A stretch of DNA of 64,000 nucleotides from Chloroflexi bacterium AL-N1. GTDB taxonomy: Bacteria > Chloroflexota > Chloroflexia > Chloroflexales > Roseiflexaceae. Positions within the stretch are counted from its first letter, which is position 1. Every line of letters starts with the position of its first letter. Shown here in pieces: positions 46,086 to 55,918 of this stretch. The stretch is taken from assembly GCA_013122435.1 (NCBI GenBank), contig WYDT01000015.1, forward strand, positions 104,088 to 168,087, in the 5' to 3' direction. The notes beneath the pieces were generated by a model. That model was not told the DNA's origin. It made no database searches and saw only the letters and a program-made list of their open reading frames with translations. A program made the translations under genes and the position numbers.

Positions 46086-48002
46086 TTAGGAAGTCACATT
46101 GAGCGAAAGAGTATAAGGTTCGCCTTCCTTGCCCTGTGCATCCTTTTTGGTGAAGGGAGTAATGGTCACTTCGTACTCACCGGGTGTAGTCAGCCACTGT
46201 ACTGCATTGCAGGAACGTCCATCGTTGACTGGACGATCTACCTTTGTACAATATGGTTGGTGGTTCTCAGTTTGAATAATCTGACCATTCTGAACAAACT
46301 GCACACTACCACTATGTCGTGTATCAGTAGTGGCTTGCAGACTGAGTTGCTCGGGAAGATCACGCAAACTCAGGTCAACCGACCCATCCAATGAAGTAAA
46401 TCCAGGAATGGACTGACCGGTGGCTGCATCAACCAGTGCCACATTTTGAATAAGCGGAAGATACACGGGTTGTGAAGCAGCGTCTGAGCCAACCACAAGG
46501 TTGACCGAGGCCGAAGTTCCATGGCGGCTTTCGTCATCAAATACACGAGCAATCAGGACATAGTTACCATCTGCCAAATCAGCCAGTGCAAACTCAAACG
46601 GAGCGTCTGTACTCGTCGCAACTTCACGCGAATTAAGGAGCAGTTGGACTTCGTTTATGTTGTCACTAGTGGTTGTAACAGTGACATTGACAGTTTCCCC
46701 GCTATCTACCTGAGTACCATTCTGCGGGCTGGTAATCGTTGCATCTGGACTGGTAATGATAGTTGGAATTTCATCAGGATCGCCATAATCCTGTTTATAC
46801 ATATCGTAGCCCAATGATTCACCTGCCTGATACAGGTCATATCCGTTACGCAATCCATCCAGCATCCCCTCAAATGGAGGTGCATCTGTGAAATCTTCTT
46901 CGGAGTAGTTTGTACCAGGGTATTCGTCACCAGGCCAAAGATCCATTCCTTCGCTATAGACCCACAAATACTCGTCGCTCACTGCTAACCCATGATAGGT
47001 ATTGTGTTTCCACCAGTCTTGACGCAAACTATCTGGTATGGTGCGATCATCTAACACACCATCTAGTACTAGATCGGCATAGAGTGCAGCAGCAATCTGT
47101 AATTGAGTACCAACTTTGTCCTGATGTTCTGGTGCAAGATAATCGAATGCGTCATAAAGATATTCGTACCCTTGATAAAACTTGGTAGTTGCATCGTGAT
47201 AATAGGTACCTTCATTTCCATCTACAATCACGCTTTCTGGATGGGCTACATCTAACATACCGTTGACGAATGCTGGCAATAAAGCATATTCACCAGTGGA
47301 ACGATCTCCGTTATCCGCTTCGGCCTGGGCCCGCACAATACCAGTCATCCAGACGGAGATAATGGTCAAATGGTCGACTTCACTCTGAAGGGATGTCATA
47401 AATTGCGAACCACGTTGACGCACTTTCTGCTCAACATTCTCAAATGATTGACCGGGGTACAGTGACTGTTCATAAATCCAGGGACTATAGGTTTCGTTTC
47501 GAAAATAAAATTCTGGATCAAAGACAAGCCCCTCACATCGGCAAGCAGCAATAGCTTGTGACATAAGACGTATGTTAGCATCAATTGTCTCCCACAAGCT
47601 GTCGTCATACCAATCAGGATCATTGTTTTTGCTAATCATACTGAGACTAATAAAGTTATCGGTAAAGCTCTCCCACTCAATCTCCGATAGTGCATCGATC
47701 TGCAGATCTTCTTCAGTCCATAATGTATTATCAAAGCCTAAAATGAAGCGATCACCGGGACGTAGGACAATGCCATTGAATGGTTGCTCTTCCATCGTAC
47801 GAATGTTGTCACGAACATACTCAGGGGTTGGCTGATCCCATCCCCATTCGATAATCTTCTTGGGTTTAGGAACGTTCGTATTTGCAGTAGGTGGTGCACC
47901 CTGTGTAGGCACGGTATTGATTACCATAGTCGTAATCAATAGCAAAATACTGCTCCAAAGCATGCAGGTCATCCAAGAACGATGGGTCGCATAAGAAAAC
48001 AT
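46086..48002 (-). CDS. Secreted putative glycosidase with Ig-like and VYLPLIQ modules
   Basis: A 638-residue protein, started at MFSYATHRSWM after GGAAGGA. Signal/anchor region (about 10-32), then a ~390-residue catalytic-like domain: EWGWDQPTPEYVRDNIRTME, NIRLMSQAIAACRCEGLVFD-PEFYF and TIISVWMTGIVRAQAE. It aligns with the neighbour at 41730-43292 (WRLMARAA...GIFLDNEEYY). An Ig-like domain follows near residue 430 (ATITSPQNGTQVDSGETVNV). Then comes VYLPLIQNVALVDAATG and a divergent copy of the C-terminal module, here with two Cys. Enzyme family not recognised. Box 2 lies ~220 bases upstream. Confidence 0.75.
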   Translation of the reverse strand: MFSYATHRSWMTCMLWSSILLLITTMVINTVPTQGAPPTANTNVPKPKKIIEWGWDQPTPEYVRDNIRTMEEQPFNGIVLRPGDRFILGFDNTLWTEEDLQIDALSEIEWESFTDNFISLSMISKNNDPDWYDDSLWETIDANIRLMSQAIAACRCEGLVFDPEFYFRNETYSPWIYEQSLYPGQSFENVEQKVRQRGSQFMTSLQSEVDHLTIISVWMTGIVRAQAEADNGDRSTGEYALLPAFVNGMLDVAHPESVIVDGNEGTYYHDATTKFYQGYEYLYDAFDYLAPEHQDKVGTQLQIAAALYADLVLDGVLDDRTIPDSLRQDWWKHNTYHGLAVSDEYLWVYSEGMDLWPGDEYPGTNYSEEDFTDAPPFEGMLDGLRNGYDLYQAGESLGYDMYKQDYGDPDEIPTIITSPDATITSPQNGTQVDSGETVNVTVTTTSDNINEVQLLLNSREVATSTDAPFEFALADLADGNYVLIARVFDDESRHGTSASVNLVVGSDAASQPVYLPLIQNVALVDAATGQSIPGFTSLDGSVDLSLRDLPEQLSLQATTDTRHSGSVQFVQNGQIIQTENHQPYCTKVDRPVNDGRSCNAVQWLTTPGEYEVTITPFTKKDAQGKEGEPYTLSLNVTS

Positions 48003-48210
48003 AGATAGTATCCTTCCAAAAGCCTCAGGTATGCAGTCAAGTATTGTGATACTAAGATGTATACCGTCGCTTATCTTAGCAATATAGTGCACGGTTGCCT
48101 ATGGGCAAATGCTCACATTATCATCAGTCCAGAATGGCAGCAGTACAATAGATGAGAATGCCTTTTGTAGCATATGAACAACGCCCTACCGATAAAACCT
48201 ATATGTAAAC

Positions 48211-48248
48211 AGGAAGTAAAATTGGCATATATGCCAATTCGTGTAGTT
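48211..48248 (-). promoter_or_regulatory. Composite regulatory box 2
   Basis: GGAAGTAAA precedes the perfect palindrome ATTGGCATATATGCCAAT (48221-48238), followed by CGTGTAGTT (48240-48248). Core spacing (TGGCA start to CGTGTAGTT) is 17 bases as in box 1. It lies ~220 bases upstream of the gene starting at 48002. Confidence 0.75.
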
Positions 48249-48277
48249 GTTTATTCAAAAATGATGTGTGAGCAATC

Positions 48278-48313
48278 CCTCGACTGAACATGCATGGACA
48301 CATCCAGTCGAGG
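48278..48313 (-). terminator. Terminator of the 48342-50177 gene
   Basis: CCTCGACTG (48278-48286) and CAGTCGAGG (48305-48313) form a perfect 9-pair stem 29 bases after the stop codon on the minus strand. Confidence 0.8.
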
Positions 48314-48341
48314 ATATCAAACGAGAACAGTAATACGGGAT

Positions 48342-50177
48342 TTACTCAGTGACGGTCAGATTGATCGTAATGGTCTCGCCTGCATCACCTTGTCCGTTAA
48401 GTTGTGTGTAAGGAATAACGGTCAAGGTGTGTTCACCCACTGGCGGCGTCCAAGCAATAAACCCTTCGGCATTGTCACCAGCAATTGCGTAAGGAGCGTA
48501 ATTCTCGGTATGCGTCACCTCACCATTGAGCACGAATTGGACACTCCCAATGGGAGTTTTTCCTGCATTGGCACGAACACTCAACGCTGGTAATGTACTC
48601 AAATCAAGCGTGACTTCCGCAGGAATAGGATCATACTCAGCAATTGGTTGATTGGTGTCCGCATTGATCAGTGTGAGTGACTCGATCATCGGCAAATAAA
48701 CTGGTGGCGTCGGGGTTGGAGTGGGATTTGGGGAGGCGGTTCGTTGGAAGGCATAGGCTCCCAGATCAAGCGCGTTGGGGTCGCGTGGGTTGCCATCAAT
48801 ATCGACATTAAGTGACTCACCGCCAATACCAACACCAATTGCCGGGCTCCCCACACCTAAACGATAGTTCCTGGCTACTGCATCAACAAAGTTCGACTCT
48901 TCAATAATTGGATTATTCCCTTTTAGCGCCCGATCCTCGGCTCCCTCTGGGTACATCAGATTGGTGTTGATGCTGACTTTTGACTCAGCACCATATTCAA
49001 CAAAGACCGGAGCAGATACATTATCAGTGAAAATGTTATCGTGGATACTTACATTACTAGCTGCTGTGGTCTCCAAACGTAGGCCATATCCCCAATTATT
49101 ACAACCCCACAATGTACACCAGGGTGGCTTGTTTTCGGTGTAACCATTGTTGACAACCGTGTTGTTGTAGATGTGAATATTCTCACGTGGGCCATCTTTA
49201 CTGACTTTGGAAATGATAATACCGTGGTACCCATTATCATAGATTACGTTGTTGTAGACACTGACATTGCGTACCGTACCACCATTCTCGGCACCAACGA
49301 CCATCCCTGAAGCGGTTCGATAGATACGATTGGCATACACATCAATATTTTCGGTCAGGCGATCCCACGCATCCACATAGATACCAATCTGAGGAAGGTC
49401 GTATACTTCATTGTGGTGAACCATCCCATTTTTACTTCCTTCTTTGATATCAATGCCCTCACCACCACCAGGTTTGAGATTCTTACCCTGTGGTGAACTA
49501 TGGACTTTGTTCCAGCCGACTTCAAAGCCATCGGTCTTGACAACTGAAATACCTTCCTGACAGGTAGAAGTTCGTACGTATTCACCAATGTCACAGAAAC
49601 GTGACACATCATTACGAACGATCCGTACATCGGTCGTCTCTGAGGTATAAATCGCGGAGGCAAGCGAAATAAAGGTTTCGTTTGCCTCAAGAGTAATGTT
49701 GTTACCACCCTCGACCTTAAAACCAAACCATCCCGAGTTTTCTAGGCGCACACCCTGCACAGTGAGATATGATGAGTCAACAATGTCGATTAAGCCACGC
49801 CACACAGCAATATCATCTTGGTTGGTGACTTTTAGTACCGGCATTCCTGCACCCCGCACAAGAATCGGTTGGGCGGCAGTTCCCTGCTTGTTATGCAATT
49901 CCAGCGCTTTATCAACATTATACGTACCGGCATTAATAACAACCGTTTCGCCTGGCTGGACAGCATCAAATGCTTTCTGCGGACTCGCGAATGGAGCAGC
50001 CGCACTACCATCATTATCGTCTGAGCCATTGGGAGCAACATGCCACTCCACCGCTGTGATTGATTGAGCAGCAGTCGTCTGCACAACCAAATTACGAAAC
50101 ATTCCTCCGTTGCCAGCTACAAAGGTTAGCGTAAGCACCAACAGTGCATAAAGTGATACCATACGTGAACGATACAT
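48342..50177 (-). CDS. Secreted right-handed beta-helix protein (pectate-lyase-like) with C-terminal module
   Basis: A 611-residue protein. I start at the second in-frame ATG because GGAAGGA lies 8 bases before it. Signal peptide (about 1-33), then EWHVAPNGSDDNDGSAAAPF, the DUF1565-type entry seen in PL9 and related lyases, and a long parallel beta-helix with Asn-ladder strands (NISVYNNVIYDNGYHGIIIS-like). A Ca-binding Asp cluster typical of PL9 is not clearly recognisable. After a Pro/Thr linker the module VYLPMIESLTLINADTNQPI closes the protein. Likely acts on pectin or rhamnogalacturonan. Flanked by box 3 upstream and a terminator downstream. Confidence 0.83.
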   Translation of the reverse strand: MYRSRMVSLYALLVLTLTFVAGNGGMFRNLVVQTTAAQSITAVEWHVAPNGSDDNDGSAAAPFASPQKAFDAVQPGETVVINAGTYNVDKALELHNKQGTAAQPILVRGAGMPVLKVTNQDDIAVWRGLIDIVDSSYLTVQGVRLENSGWFGFKVEGGNNITLEANETFISLASAIYTSETTDVRIVRNDVSRFCDIGEYVRTSTCQEGISVVKTDGFEVGWNKVHSSPQGKNLKPGGGEGIDIKEGSKNGMVHHNEVYDLPQIGIYVDAWDRLTENIDVYANRIYRTASGMVVGAENGGTVRNVSVYNNVIYDNGYHGIIISKVSKDGPRENIHIYNNTVVNNGYTENKPPWCTLWGCNNWGYGLRLETTAASNVSIHDNIFTDNVSAPVFVEYGAESKVSINTNLMYPEGAEDRALKGNNPIIEESNFVDAVARNYRLGVGSPAIGVGIGGESLNVDIDGNPRDPNALDLGAYAFQRTASPNPTPTPTPPVYLPMIESLTLINADTNQPIAEYDPIPAEVTLDLSTLPALSVRANAGKTPIGSVQFVLNGEVTHTENYAPYAIAGDNAEGFIAWTPPVGEHTLTVIPYTQLNGQGDAGETITINLTVTE

Positions 50178-50365
50178 AGTTTTTCCTTCCATATATAGCT
50201 ACCACTATGTGATAACCGTAATTTTCATCATGGTCATTGTAGCAATCAAATATGCAGGAAACTACTCGTATATGCTCATCTTTTGGTCAGCCTGGCAGGT
50301 AATAGAAAGACCAAATTTGCCTCTATATAAAAGGCTATTAAAATATATAAACTTTTAAGAAACAG

Positions 50366-50388
50366 GAAGTGTGATGGCATACGTGCCA
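50366..50388 (-). promoter_or_regulatory. Regulatory box 3
   Basis: GGAAGTGTGA precedes TGGCATACGTGCCA (50375-50388), identical to the palindrome of box 1. The CGTGTAGTT part is replaced by CGTATTCAA at 50403, 28 bases from the first T, i.e. 11 bases (one helical turn) further than in boxes 1, 2 and 5. It lies ~190 bases upstream of the start at 50177. Confidence 0.65.
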
Positions 50389-50434
50389 TAATATTACTAT
50401 CACGTATTCAACACATTGTGTGACATATCAAGAT

Positions 50435-50470
50435 GAGGTATTGCGATCACGTTGAGCGACGCAATACCTC
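50435..50470 (-). terminator. Terminator of the ricin-domain beta-helix gene
   Basis: GAGGTATTGCG (50435-50445) and CGCAATACCTC (50460-50470) give a perfect 11-pair stem, 8 bases beyond the stop at 50478 on the minus strand. Confidence 0.85.
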
Positions 50471-50477
50471 GTCTACA

Positions 50478-52703
50478 TTACCGCACAGGGGCAAACTGCC
50501 AGTATTGGTTATCCTCGTCGGTTCTTTCCCACAACTGTATCAAGGCCCCGTCTTCTACACTACTTTGCTCTACCTCCACCACTTGGTCGCTACATGCCGA
50601 GCGAATCGTATAGAGATTGCTGCTCACAGGTTCGATATGCCATCGTTGGGCACATGTACCATTCCAGATATATTGTTGAATCGGCGTACCATTACTTGTC
50701 CTGGCTTTTCTGGCATCCATGGTTTTACCGCTGTGCTCAGCCATAAATCGATAAGTACCATCATCCAGTGGCTCAACACGCCAATGCTGGTTTGCCTTAC
50801 CTCTATAAGACCACTGGTGGAGCAACGCCTCATCTGCCTTACTCACCTCACTCACGTCCAGCACCTTGTCACTATGGCGAGCTATAACCCGATAGGTCCC
50901 TGCTGGTATTGGGTCATCACTTGGTGGGGTCGCTTCGGACTGAATGGCACCAAGATCAACCGGCACCTCTGTAGGCCATCCCAACGCATCAGCCACTACT
51001 TGAGGTAATGCTTCACCACGACCAAGCGCAACACTCTCCGGCTTCAGCCGATAGTCGCCGTTGGACACATCAACAAAGAAGGGATTCTCGGCCTGTCCAT
51101 CAATCGATAGACCATTGGCTTCAAAGGGATAGGCTTCCTGAAACGCTGTCAGGGTAGTATAGCGCTCACGGCAATAATCCGTATTCGTATTTGACCAATG
51201 GATCAGATTTTTGGGAATTGCCGCATCTGTGCGATAATAGGCGTTATGGTCAAGTTCCGCAACCATTGATGTGGCTGAACTACAATCACCCCAATGAAAA
51301 AACACGAATGGCTCCCAGTCATCGCGTTCACCGGTATAGTTCGTTGCATTGGAAAACAGGTTATTCTTGATAATGGTATCCACCACTTTAGGAGACCGAT
51401 CATCTGTAATAACATTCAGCGGGCGTCCATTATCGACTAGTGTATTATTGTAGATTTGGGCCTGCGTTGCATTCCGCACCTCTATCCCTACTTCATTTTC
51501 TACCGCCGTGTTTCCCGCAATAATCACCCCACCGTCGGTCAGTTCATAGTAGATTCCACCACCGTTGTTACGCTGTGTAACATTTTCTGTTATAACACCA
51601 CCAGTAGAGTCGACATCCAGCCAAATCCCATTAGCATCATTATCCTCGACTGTATTCGCACGGACAACCGCATTGTCTGCATCTACCAGTTTAAACCCTG
51701 CGGCATTCCAGAAGCGATTAAAGTGTTCCACATTATTATGGGCAAACCAATTATCTGTTATAACAATGTCCTTTGCAGCACCGACACCCATACCATGCAT
51801 CCCGTTGTAGAGACTCACATTCCCCTTAACTGCAATAGTATGTGTACAACAGATATCTATACCGGTAACCGCATTCCAAACTGATGTGTTATTTTCAACC
51901 ATAACATCTGTTGCATGGGACAACAGCATACCTGTACGGGTAAAATGGGCCATGCCCAGACCACGAATCGTTGATCCAGAACCACGTTCATCCGCATAGA
52001 TACCAATATGATCTGCCGTTGCTTCCACCTCTTTGTTGGTCGGATCAGTTCCGATATAAAGTTCTTCCACTTCCGCATCGACAAAAAATGTCCCTTCCTG
52101 TACCGCATCCTTACTACCTACCTGCACAAGCGCCTGTCCGCCCACAAATACCATGTCAGGAAAATCGGCCATGGGATAGTTTTCAGAAAGATAACACCTG
52201 GGATTCTGCTCCGGACAACCAAAGTTCGTCCAACTGCTGATGGAATCTTCTGAGTCGGTCCACGGGCTGCGCCAGATGTTGCCTTCCTTGCTCCATGTAG
52301 TGACCACCCGGCTACCCTTAATCCATACTTCTTCGTTTGGATAGGGTTGTAGCGTTAAGGGCTTCAAGACCGCGACCCCTCCACGATATGTGCCCTCACG
52401 CAACACAATCGTTGCCCCCGCCGGAGCAGCAGACACTGCTTTTTTCGGGGTCGCCCAGGGAGCCTCCTTGGTACCAGGATTAGTATCATCACCGTTTGGA
52501 GCAACAAAGTATGCGTCCGCTGACACAGGATAATCGGTATTCTTCACACTGATTGAAGTGTCATCCACAACATCCTGGTGTACGTCCCGTGCATGAAGCG
52601 TGTTGTGTACTGGTAACACCAATGCCAGACAGAACAGCACCCATACCACAAGAACGTGATTGTGATTGAATACCTTTCGCATACTCAGATGATGTTTATG
52701 CAT
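50478..52703 (-). CDS. Secreted right-handed beta-helix protein with ricin-type lectin domain
   Basis: A 741-residue protein; ATG preceded by GGAGGG at 6 bases. The signal peptide (about 14-34) is followed by DAYFVAPNGDDTNPGTKEAP (DUF1565-type entry) and a parallel beta-helix to about residue 590 with repeats such as VMVENNTSVWNAVTGIDICC. The C-terminal ~135 residues are a ricin-type beta-trefoil with three repeats, each with a QxW-type motif (NQHWRVEPL, AQRWHIEPV, NQYWQFAPV). The lectin replaces the VYLPxIQ module of its neighbours and probably targets galactose- or xylose-containing wall polymers. Substrate of the helix unknown, probably pectin. Confidence 0.88.
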   Translation of the reverse strand: MHKHHLSMRKVFNHNHVLVVWVLFCLALVLPVHNTLHARDVHQDVVDDTSISVKNTDYPVSADAYFVAPNGDDTNPGTKEAPWATPKKAVSAAPAGATIVLREGTYRGGVAVLKPLTLQPYPNEEVWIKGSRVVTTWSKEGNIWRSPWTDSEDSISSWTNFGCPEQNPRCYLSENYPMADFPDMVFVGGQALVQVGSKDAVQEGTFFVDAEVEELYIGTDPTNKEVEATADHIGIYADERGSGSTIRGLGMAHFTRTGMLLSHATDVMVENNTSVWNAVTGIDICCTHTIAVKGNVSLYNGMHGMGVGAAKDIVITDNWFAHNNVEHFNRFWNAAGFKLVDADNAVVRANTVEDNDANGIWLDVDSTGGVITENVTQRNNGGGIYYELTDGGVIIAGNTAVENEVGIEVRNATQAQIYNNTLVDNGRPLNVITDDRSPKVVDTIIKNNLFSNATNYTGERDDWEPFVFFHWGDCSSATSMVAELDHNAYYRTDAAIPKNLIHWSNTNTDYCRERYTTLTAFQEAYPFEANGLSIDGQAENPFFVDVSNGDYRLKPESVALGRGEALPQVVADALGWPTEVPVDLGAIQSEATPPSDDPIPAGTYRVIARHSDKVLDVSEVSKADEALLHQWSYRGKANQHWRVEPLDDGTYRFMAEHSGKTMDARKARTSNGTPIQQYIWNGTCAQRWHIEPVSSNLYTIRSACSDQVVEVEQSSVEDGALIQLWERTDEDNQYWQFAPVR

Positions 52704-52778
52704 AGAATCCCTCCGAAGCTATCGAGACAGAATACAGCAAACACGCATGTGCTTACCAAATAACCTTACACAAACACA

Positions 52779-52787
52779 CGTGTAGTT
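52779..52787 (-). promoter_or_regulatory. CGTGTAGTT half-box
   Basis: The CGTGTAGTT element occurs in ACACGTGTAGTT 76 bases upstream of the start codon at 52703, but without the TGGCA palindrome at the expected distance. It is either a degenerate site or a different one. Confidence 0.35.
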
Positions 52788-52935
52788 ATACTAAATTTTA
52801 CTATAAATGTATATAAAAGTCAACAAAAATAACAATATTGTTACTAAAATCTAGATGAGTTAGATCTAAAGACTATGGTACATGACTTTTTAGGGTAGAA
52901 TACTGATATGATTACTATTGATACTGCGAGGCTGG

Positions 52936-52969
52936 CTGCTGATTCCACAACCTTAGATGAAATCAGCAG
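52936..52969 (-). terminator. Terminator of the GH74 gene
   Basis: CTGCTGATT (52936-52944) and AATCAGCAG (52961-52969): perfect 9-pair stem, ~40 bases beyond the GH74 stop on the minus strand. Confidence 0.75.
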
Positions 52970-53007
52970 TTGTCTAGACCTAAACATCAGAGATGTCAGC
53001 AATACAC

Positions 53008-55659
53008 CTACTCAGTTACTGTCAGATTGACGGTAATCGACTCGCCAATCTCACCTTGTCCGTTCGGTTGTGTGTATGGAGCAACAGTTAAGGTATGCTC
53101 CCCTGCGGGCGGCGTCCATGAGCGATAATCGGTACCACCATTCGCATCCCCTGCAATCACATATGGAACATGATTTTCCGTCTGTATTACCTCACCATTG
53201 AGTGCAAACTGCATACTCCCAACCGTGGCTGTTTCAGCGTTGGCACGGATACTCAGGTTGCTGGTTGGCAGGTCACTGAGATCAAGGGTTGCCTTAGCAG
53301 GGATGGGATCGTACTCTGCAATCGGCTGATCAGTATCGGCATTGATAAGTGTCAGCGATTGGATCATGGGCAGATAGACCTGTTCCGTGGGTGTAGGTTC
53401 TTGCGGTTGCTGGCTATCTGATAACTGGCCATACACAAAACCAACACCACCAAAACCCATATAGACCTTACCAAACTCTTCTTTATCACCATCGATGGCC
53501 TTGATCTCATCATAGATACCAAGTGGATAGGTGACAATCTTGTCCCAGGTGGCACCTTCATCAACCGAACGCCAGACCCCTGGCTCATCATTGACACGGC
53601 CTTGCATGTAAATTGCTGGATAACCATCTGCCGTGGCAGCTTTCCCAAAGCCAAATGTGGCAACATCGGCTGTTTGATCCAGTGCGCTCCAGGTAGCACC
53701 ACCATCCGTGCTGCGATACATCGGGAAACTTTGCCCATCGAGAGTGCCCGGCGTCCAGTAGAGATGCCCTTCTTTTCCTGGTGTCGCCTTCAACGTTGCG
53801 TTAAACCAACCAACAGCCCATCCAGTTGGGAGATCAATGCTGGCAAGATTCTCCCAGTTTTCGCCACCATCAGTGCTACGATACATCCCATTGCTATTAT
53901 GGTAGAGATAAAATGTATTATCGCGTACCGGATCTGCCACAAGCACCTTGCGATTGAGGTAGTATTGGAAGTGCGAACCCCCATCGTACTCACCCTGATC
54001 GTTTTTCATGTCTTCAGTATCAGGAAGAATAACAGGCGTCCATGTCTTACCACGATCTTTGGAGTAATGGAGCGCCTTGTTGCGACTGGGGAGCCACACA
54101 ATGTTGTCGGTGTCGTTGGCAGCTACAGCGATATTGCCAAACTTCAAATCATCAGGTTGTGTGTTATTCTTGAATGCCTCAAACAGAGCCCACGTCTGAC
54201 CACCATCGGTTGAGAATACCCCTTGATACGCCTGCCCATCACTTTCGCAGCAGAAACGATGGTCGGAGACGATGCCAACCAGGAACGATGGGTTCTCAGC
54301 CGAATAATCCAGATCCCACGATGAGTTAAAGCGTGGACTCACTCCATGTTCCGTAGGGAATTGATCGGGATCGGCATGGTAGAAGATAGGGCGATCCCAA
54401 TGAGCTGTTACAGGATTGCCCTCTGGTGGAACCACGATATCATTGCTCACCAACTCTTCGATCCCTTCCCCAATGGAAACCCAGTTGATATCATCATCGT
54501 TGATATCGGTTGTGCGCCATACACCCATCCCCTCTGCAAACCATAGGCGATCTGGCACCTTTGGATCAAACACAATATTCCCAACCGACATCCAACTGAG
54601 ATCAGCCCATTCCAGCCAGGGAATATCGTTTGCTGTACGTGATTTTGTCAGCGAAGTCCAGTTTGCACCACCATCAAGTGATCGCCATGCATCGCCGCCA
54701 TCGCGGAATGCGAGCAACTTCTGTGGGTCATCTGGGGCAACGACAACCGTGCTAAACGAGGCACCAGATGGTGAGATATCTGTCCAGGTGTTGCCATCGA
54801 ACTTCCAGAGCTGTCCAGGACTACGCATCGCTACATAGAGCGTTCCATTTGAGGCAATGTCAATATGCTGAAATGTACCACTGTCGACAGGGCCGGAACC
54901 ACCCGAAATTTTCTGCCAGCTTTGCCCGGCATCAGTGCTCTGATACACACCTTTCTCATGTACCGTCGCGTAGATAACTGAAGTCTTTGTCCCCTGTGTT
55001 ACTTTGCTATTCGCATCAAACATGACATTGCCCACACCATATTCTTCCTCACCACTTGATGGTATCTGGGCTGAGGGAACATTGGTCCAATTATCACCAC
55101 CGTCTTCGGTCTTAAACAGCCCCTGTGAGGCTGAACCAAAGTAGACGATATTCGCATCGGCAGGGTCCACCGCAAGACGTTCACCTTGCTGCCTTCCTGG
55201 TCCATTGGAAATATCACGTAATTCAATCAGACCTGTCTTGGTCCACGTTTCACCCTGATCATCACTGCGATAGATCGAGTCACGGAAAGCCATATAGGCA
55301 CGGTTCTGATCACTGGGTGCGGCAACCAGACTCATTACCCCGCCATACTCATAGATGGCTTCATCCGGCATCGACTGAGCGGTGACGATCTGTTTCCACA
55401 AGCTAGTCTCTTCATTCCAGCGATAGGCTCCACCAACATCGGTACGAGCATAAACGACCTGGCCATCCTTGTGGATGTTGATACCAGTTACCCAGCCACC
55501 GGCACCAGTTTTGAGTGGCTTCCATGTATAATCATTTGACAGATCAGTTTCAGCAGCCGCCGTGTTGTGGGCTATACTAAAGCTGAGACCTCCTGCTACA
55601 ATCGTTATCATCAAAACAATCAATGTAAGTTTTTGAAACGTGCTGCTACGTGGGAGCAT
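53008..55659 (-). CDS. Secreted GH74 xyloglucanase with C-terminal module
   Basis: An 883-residue protein with signal peptide (about residues 8-36). The catalytic region is a tandem seven-bladed propeller: YTWKPLKTGAGGWVTGINIH and VVYARTDVGGAYRWNEETSL, the latter with the Asp of TDVGGAYRW that serves as a catalytic acid in GH74. Asp-box/BNR repeats recur (YRSDDQGETWTKTG, YRSTDGGENWENL, YRSTDGGATWSAL). GH74 enzymes cleave xyloglucan endolytically or from the reducing end. The second catalytic Asp is expected near residue 480 (GVFSTDGGQTWALF region). The C-terminal ~105 residues are VYLPMIQSLTLINADTDQPI plus the shared module. Box 5 lies ~275 bases upstream. Confidence 0.93.
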   Translation of the reverse strand: MLPRSSTFQKLTLIVLMITIVAGGLSFSIAHNTAAAETDLSNDYTWKPLKTGAGGWVTGINIHKDGQVVYARTDVGGAYRWNEETSLWKQIVTAQSMPDEAIYEYGGVMSLVAAPSDQNRAYMAFRDSIYRSDDQGETWTKTGLIELRDISNGPGRQQGERLAVDPADANIVYFGSASQGLFKTEDGGDNWTNVPSAQIPSSGEEEYGVGNVMFDANSKVTQGTKTSVIYATVHEKGVYQSTDAGQSWQKISGGSGPVDSGTFQHIDIASNGTLYVAMRSPGQLWKFDGNTWTDISPSGASFSTVVVAPDDPQKLLAFRDGGDAWRSLDGGANWTSLTKSRTANDIPWLEWADLSWMSVGNIVFDPKVPDRLWFAEGMGVWRTTDINDDDINWVSIGEGIEELVSNDIVVPPEGNPVTAHWDRPIFYHADPDQFPTEHGVSPRFNSSWDLDYSAENPSFLVGIVSDHRFCCESDGQAYQGVFSTDGGQTWALFEAFKNNTQPDDLKFGNIAVAANDTDNIVWLPSRNKALHYSKDRGKTWTPVILPDTEDMKNDQGEYDGGSHFQYYLNRKVLVADPVRDNTFYLYHNSNGMYRSTDGGENWENLASIDLPTGWAVGWFNATLKATPGKEGHLYWTPGTLDGQSFPMYRSTDGGATWSALDQTADVATFGFGKAATADGYPAIYMQGRVNDEPGVWRSVDEGATWDKIVTYPLGIYDEIKAIDGDKEEFGKVYMGFGGVGFVYGQLSDSQQPQEPTPTEQVYLPMIQSLTLINADTDQPIAEYDPIPAKATLDLSDLPTSNLSIRANAETATVGSMQFALNGEVIQTENHVPYVIAGDANGGTDYRSWTPPAGEHTLTVAPYTQPNGQGEIGESITVNLTVTE

Positions 55660-55918
55660 AGAAATTCATCCTTTCATCAGTTACATAAACACACCATCTG
55701 GGAGTAGTGATCTAGCTGTCATCGCTAAGACCATGTGGTAACTGTGATCGCTGATTGTGAACACATCTGCTCTTGTGCTATCATAATAATTCAGGTTGCA
55801 AGAGTCTATAGACATATGTGCGCTCTATGGTCAGCTTGATCGCCGACTGACAGCGTTTAGAGCAGTTGGTGTGTAAGGCTTTCTATACATATCGTACAAA
55901 AATAGTGGACATATCAAG

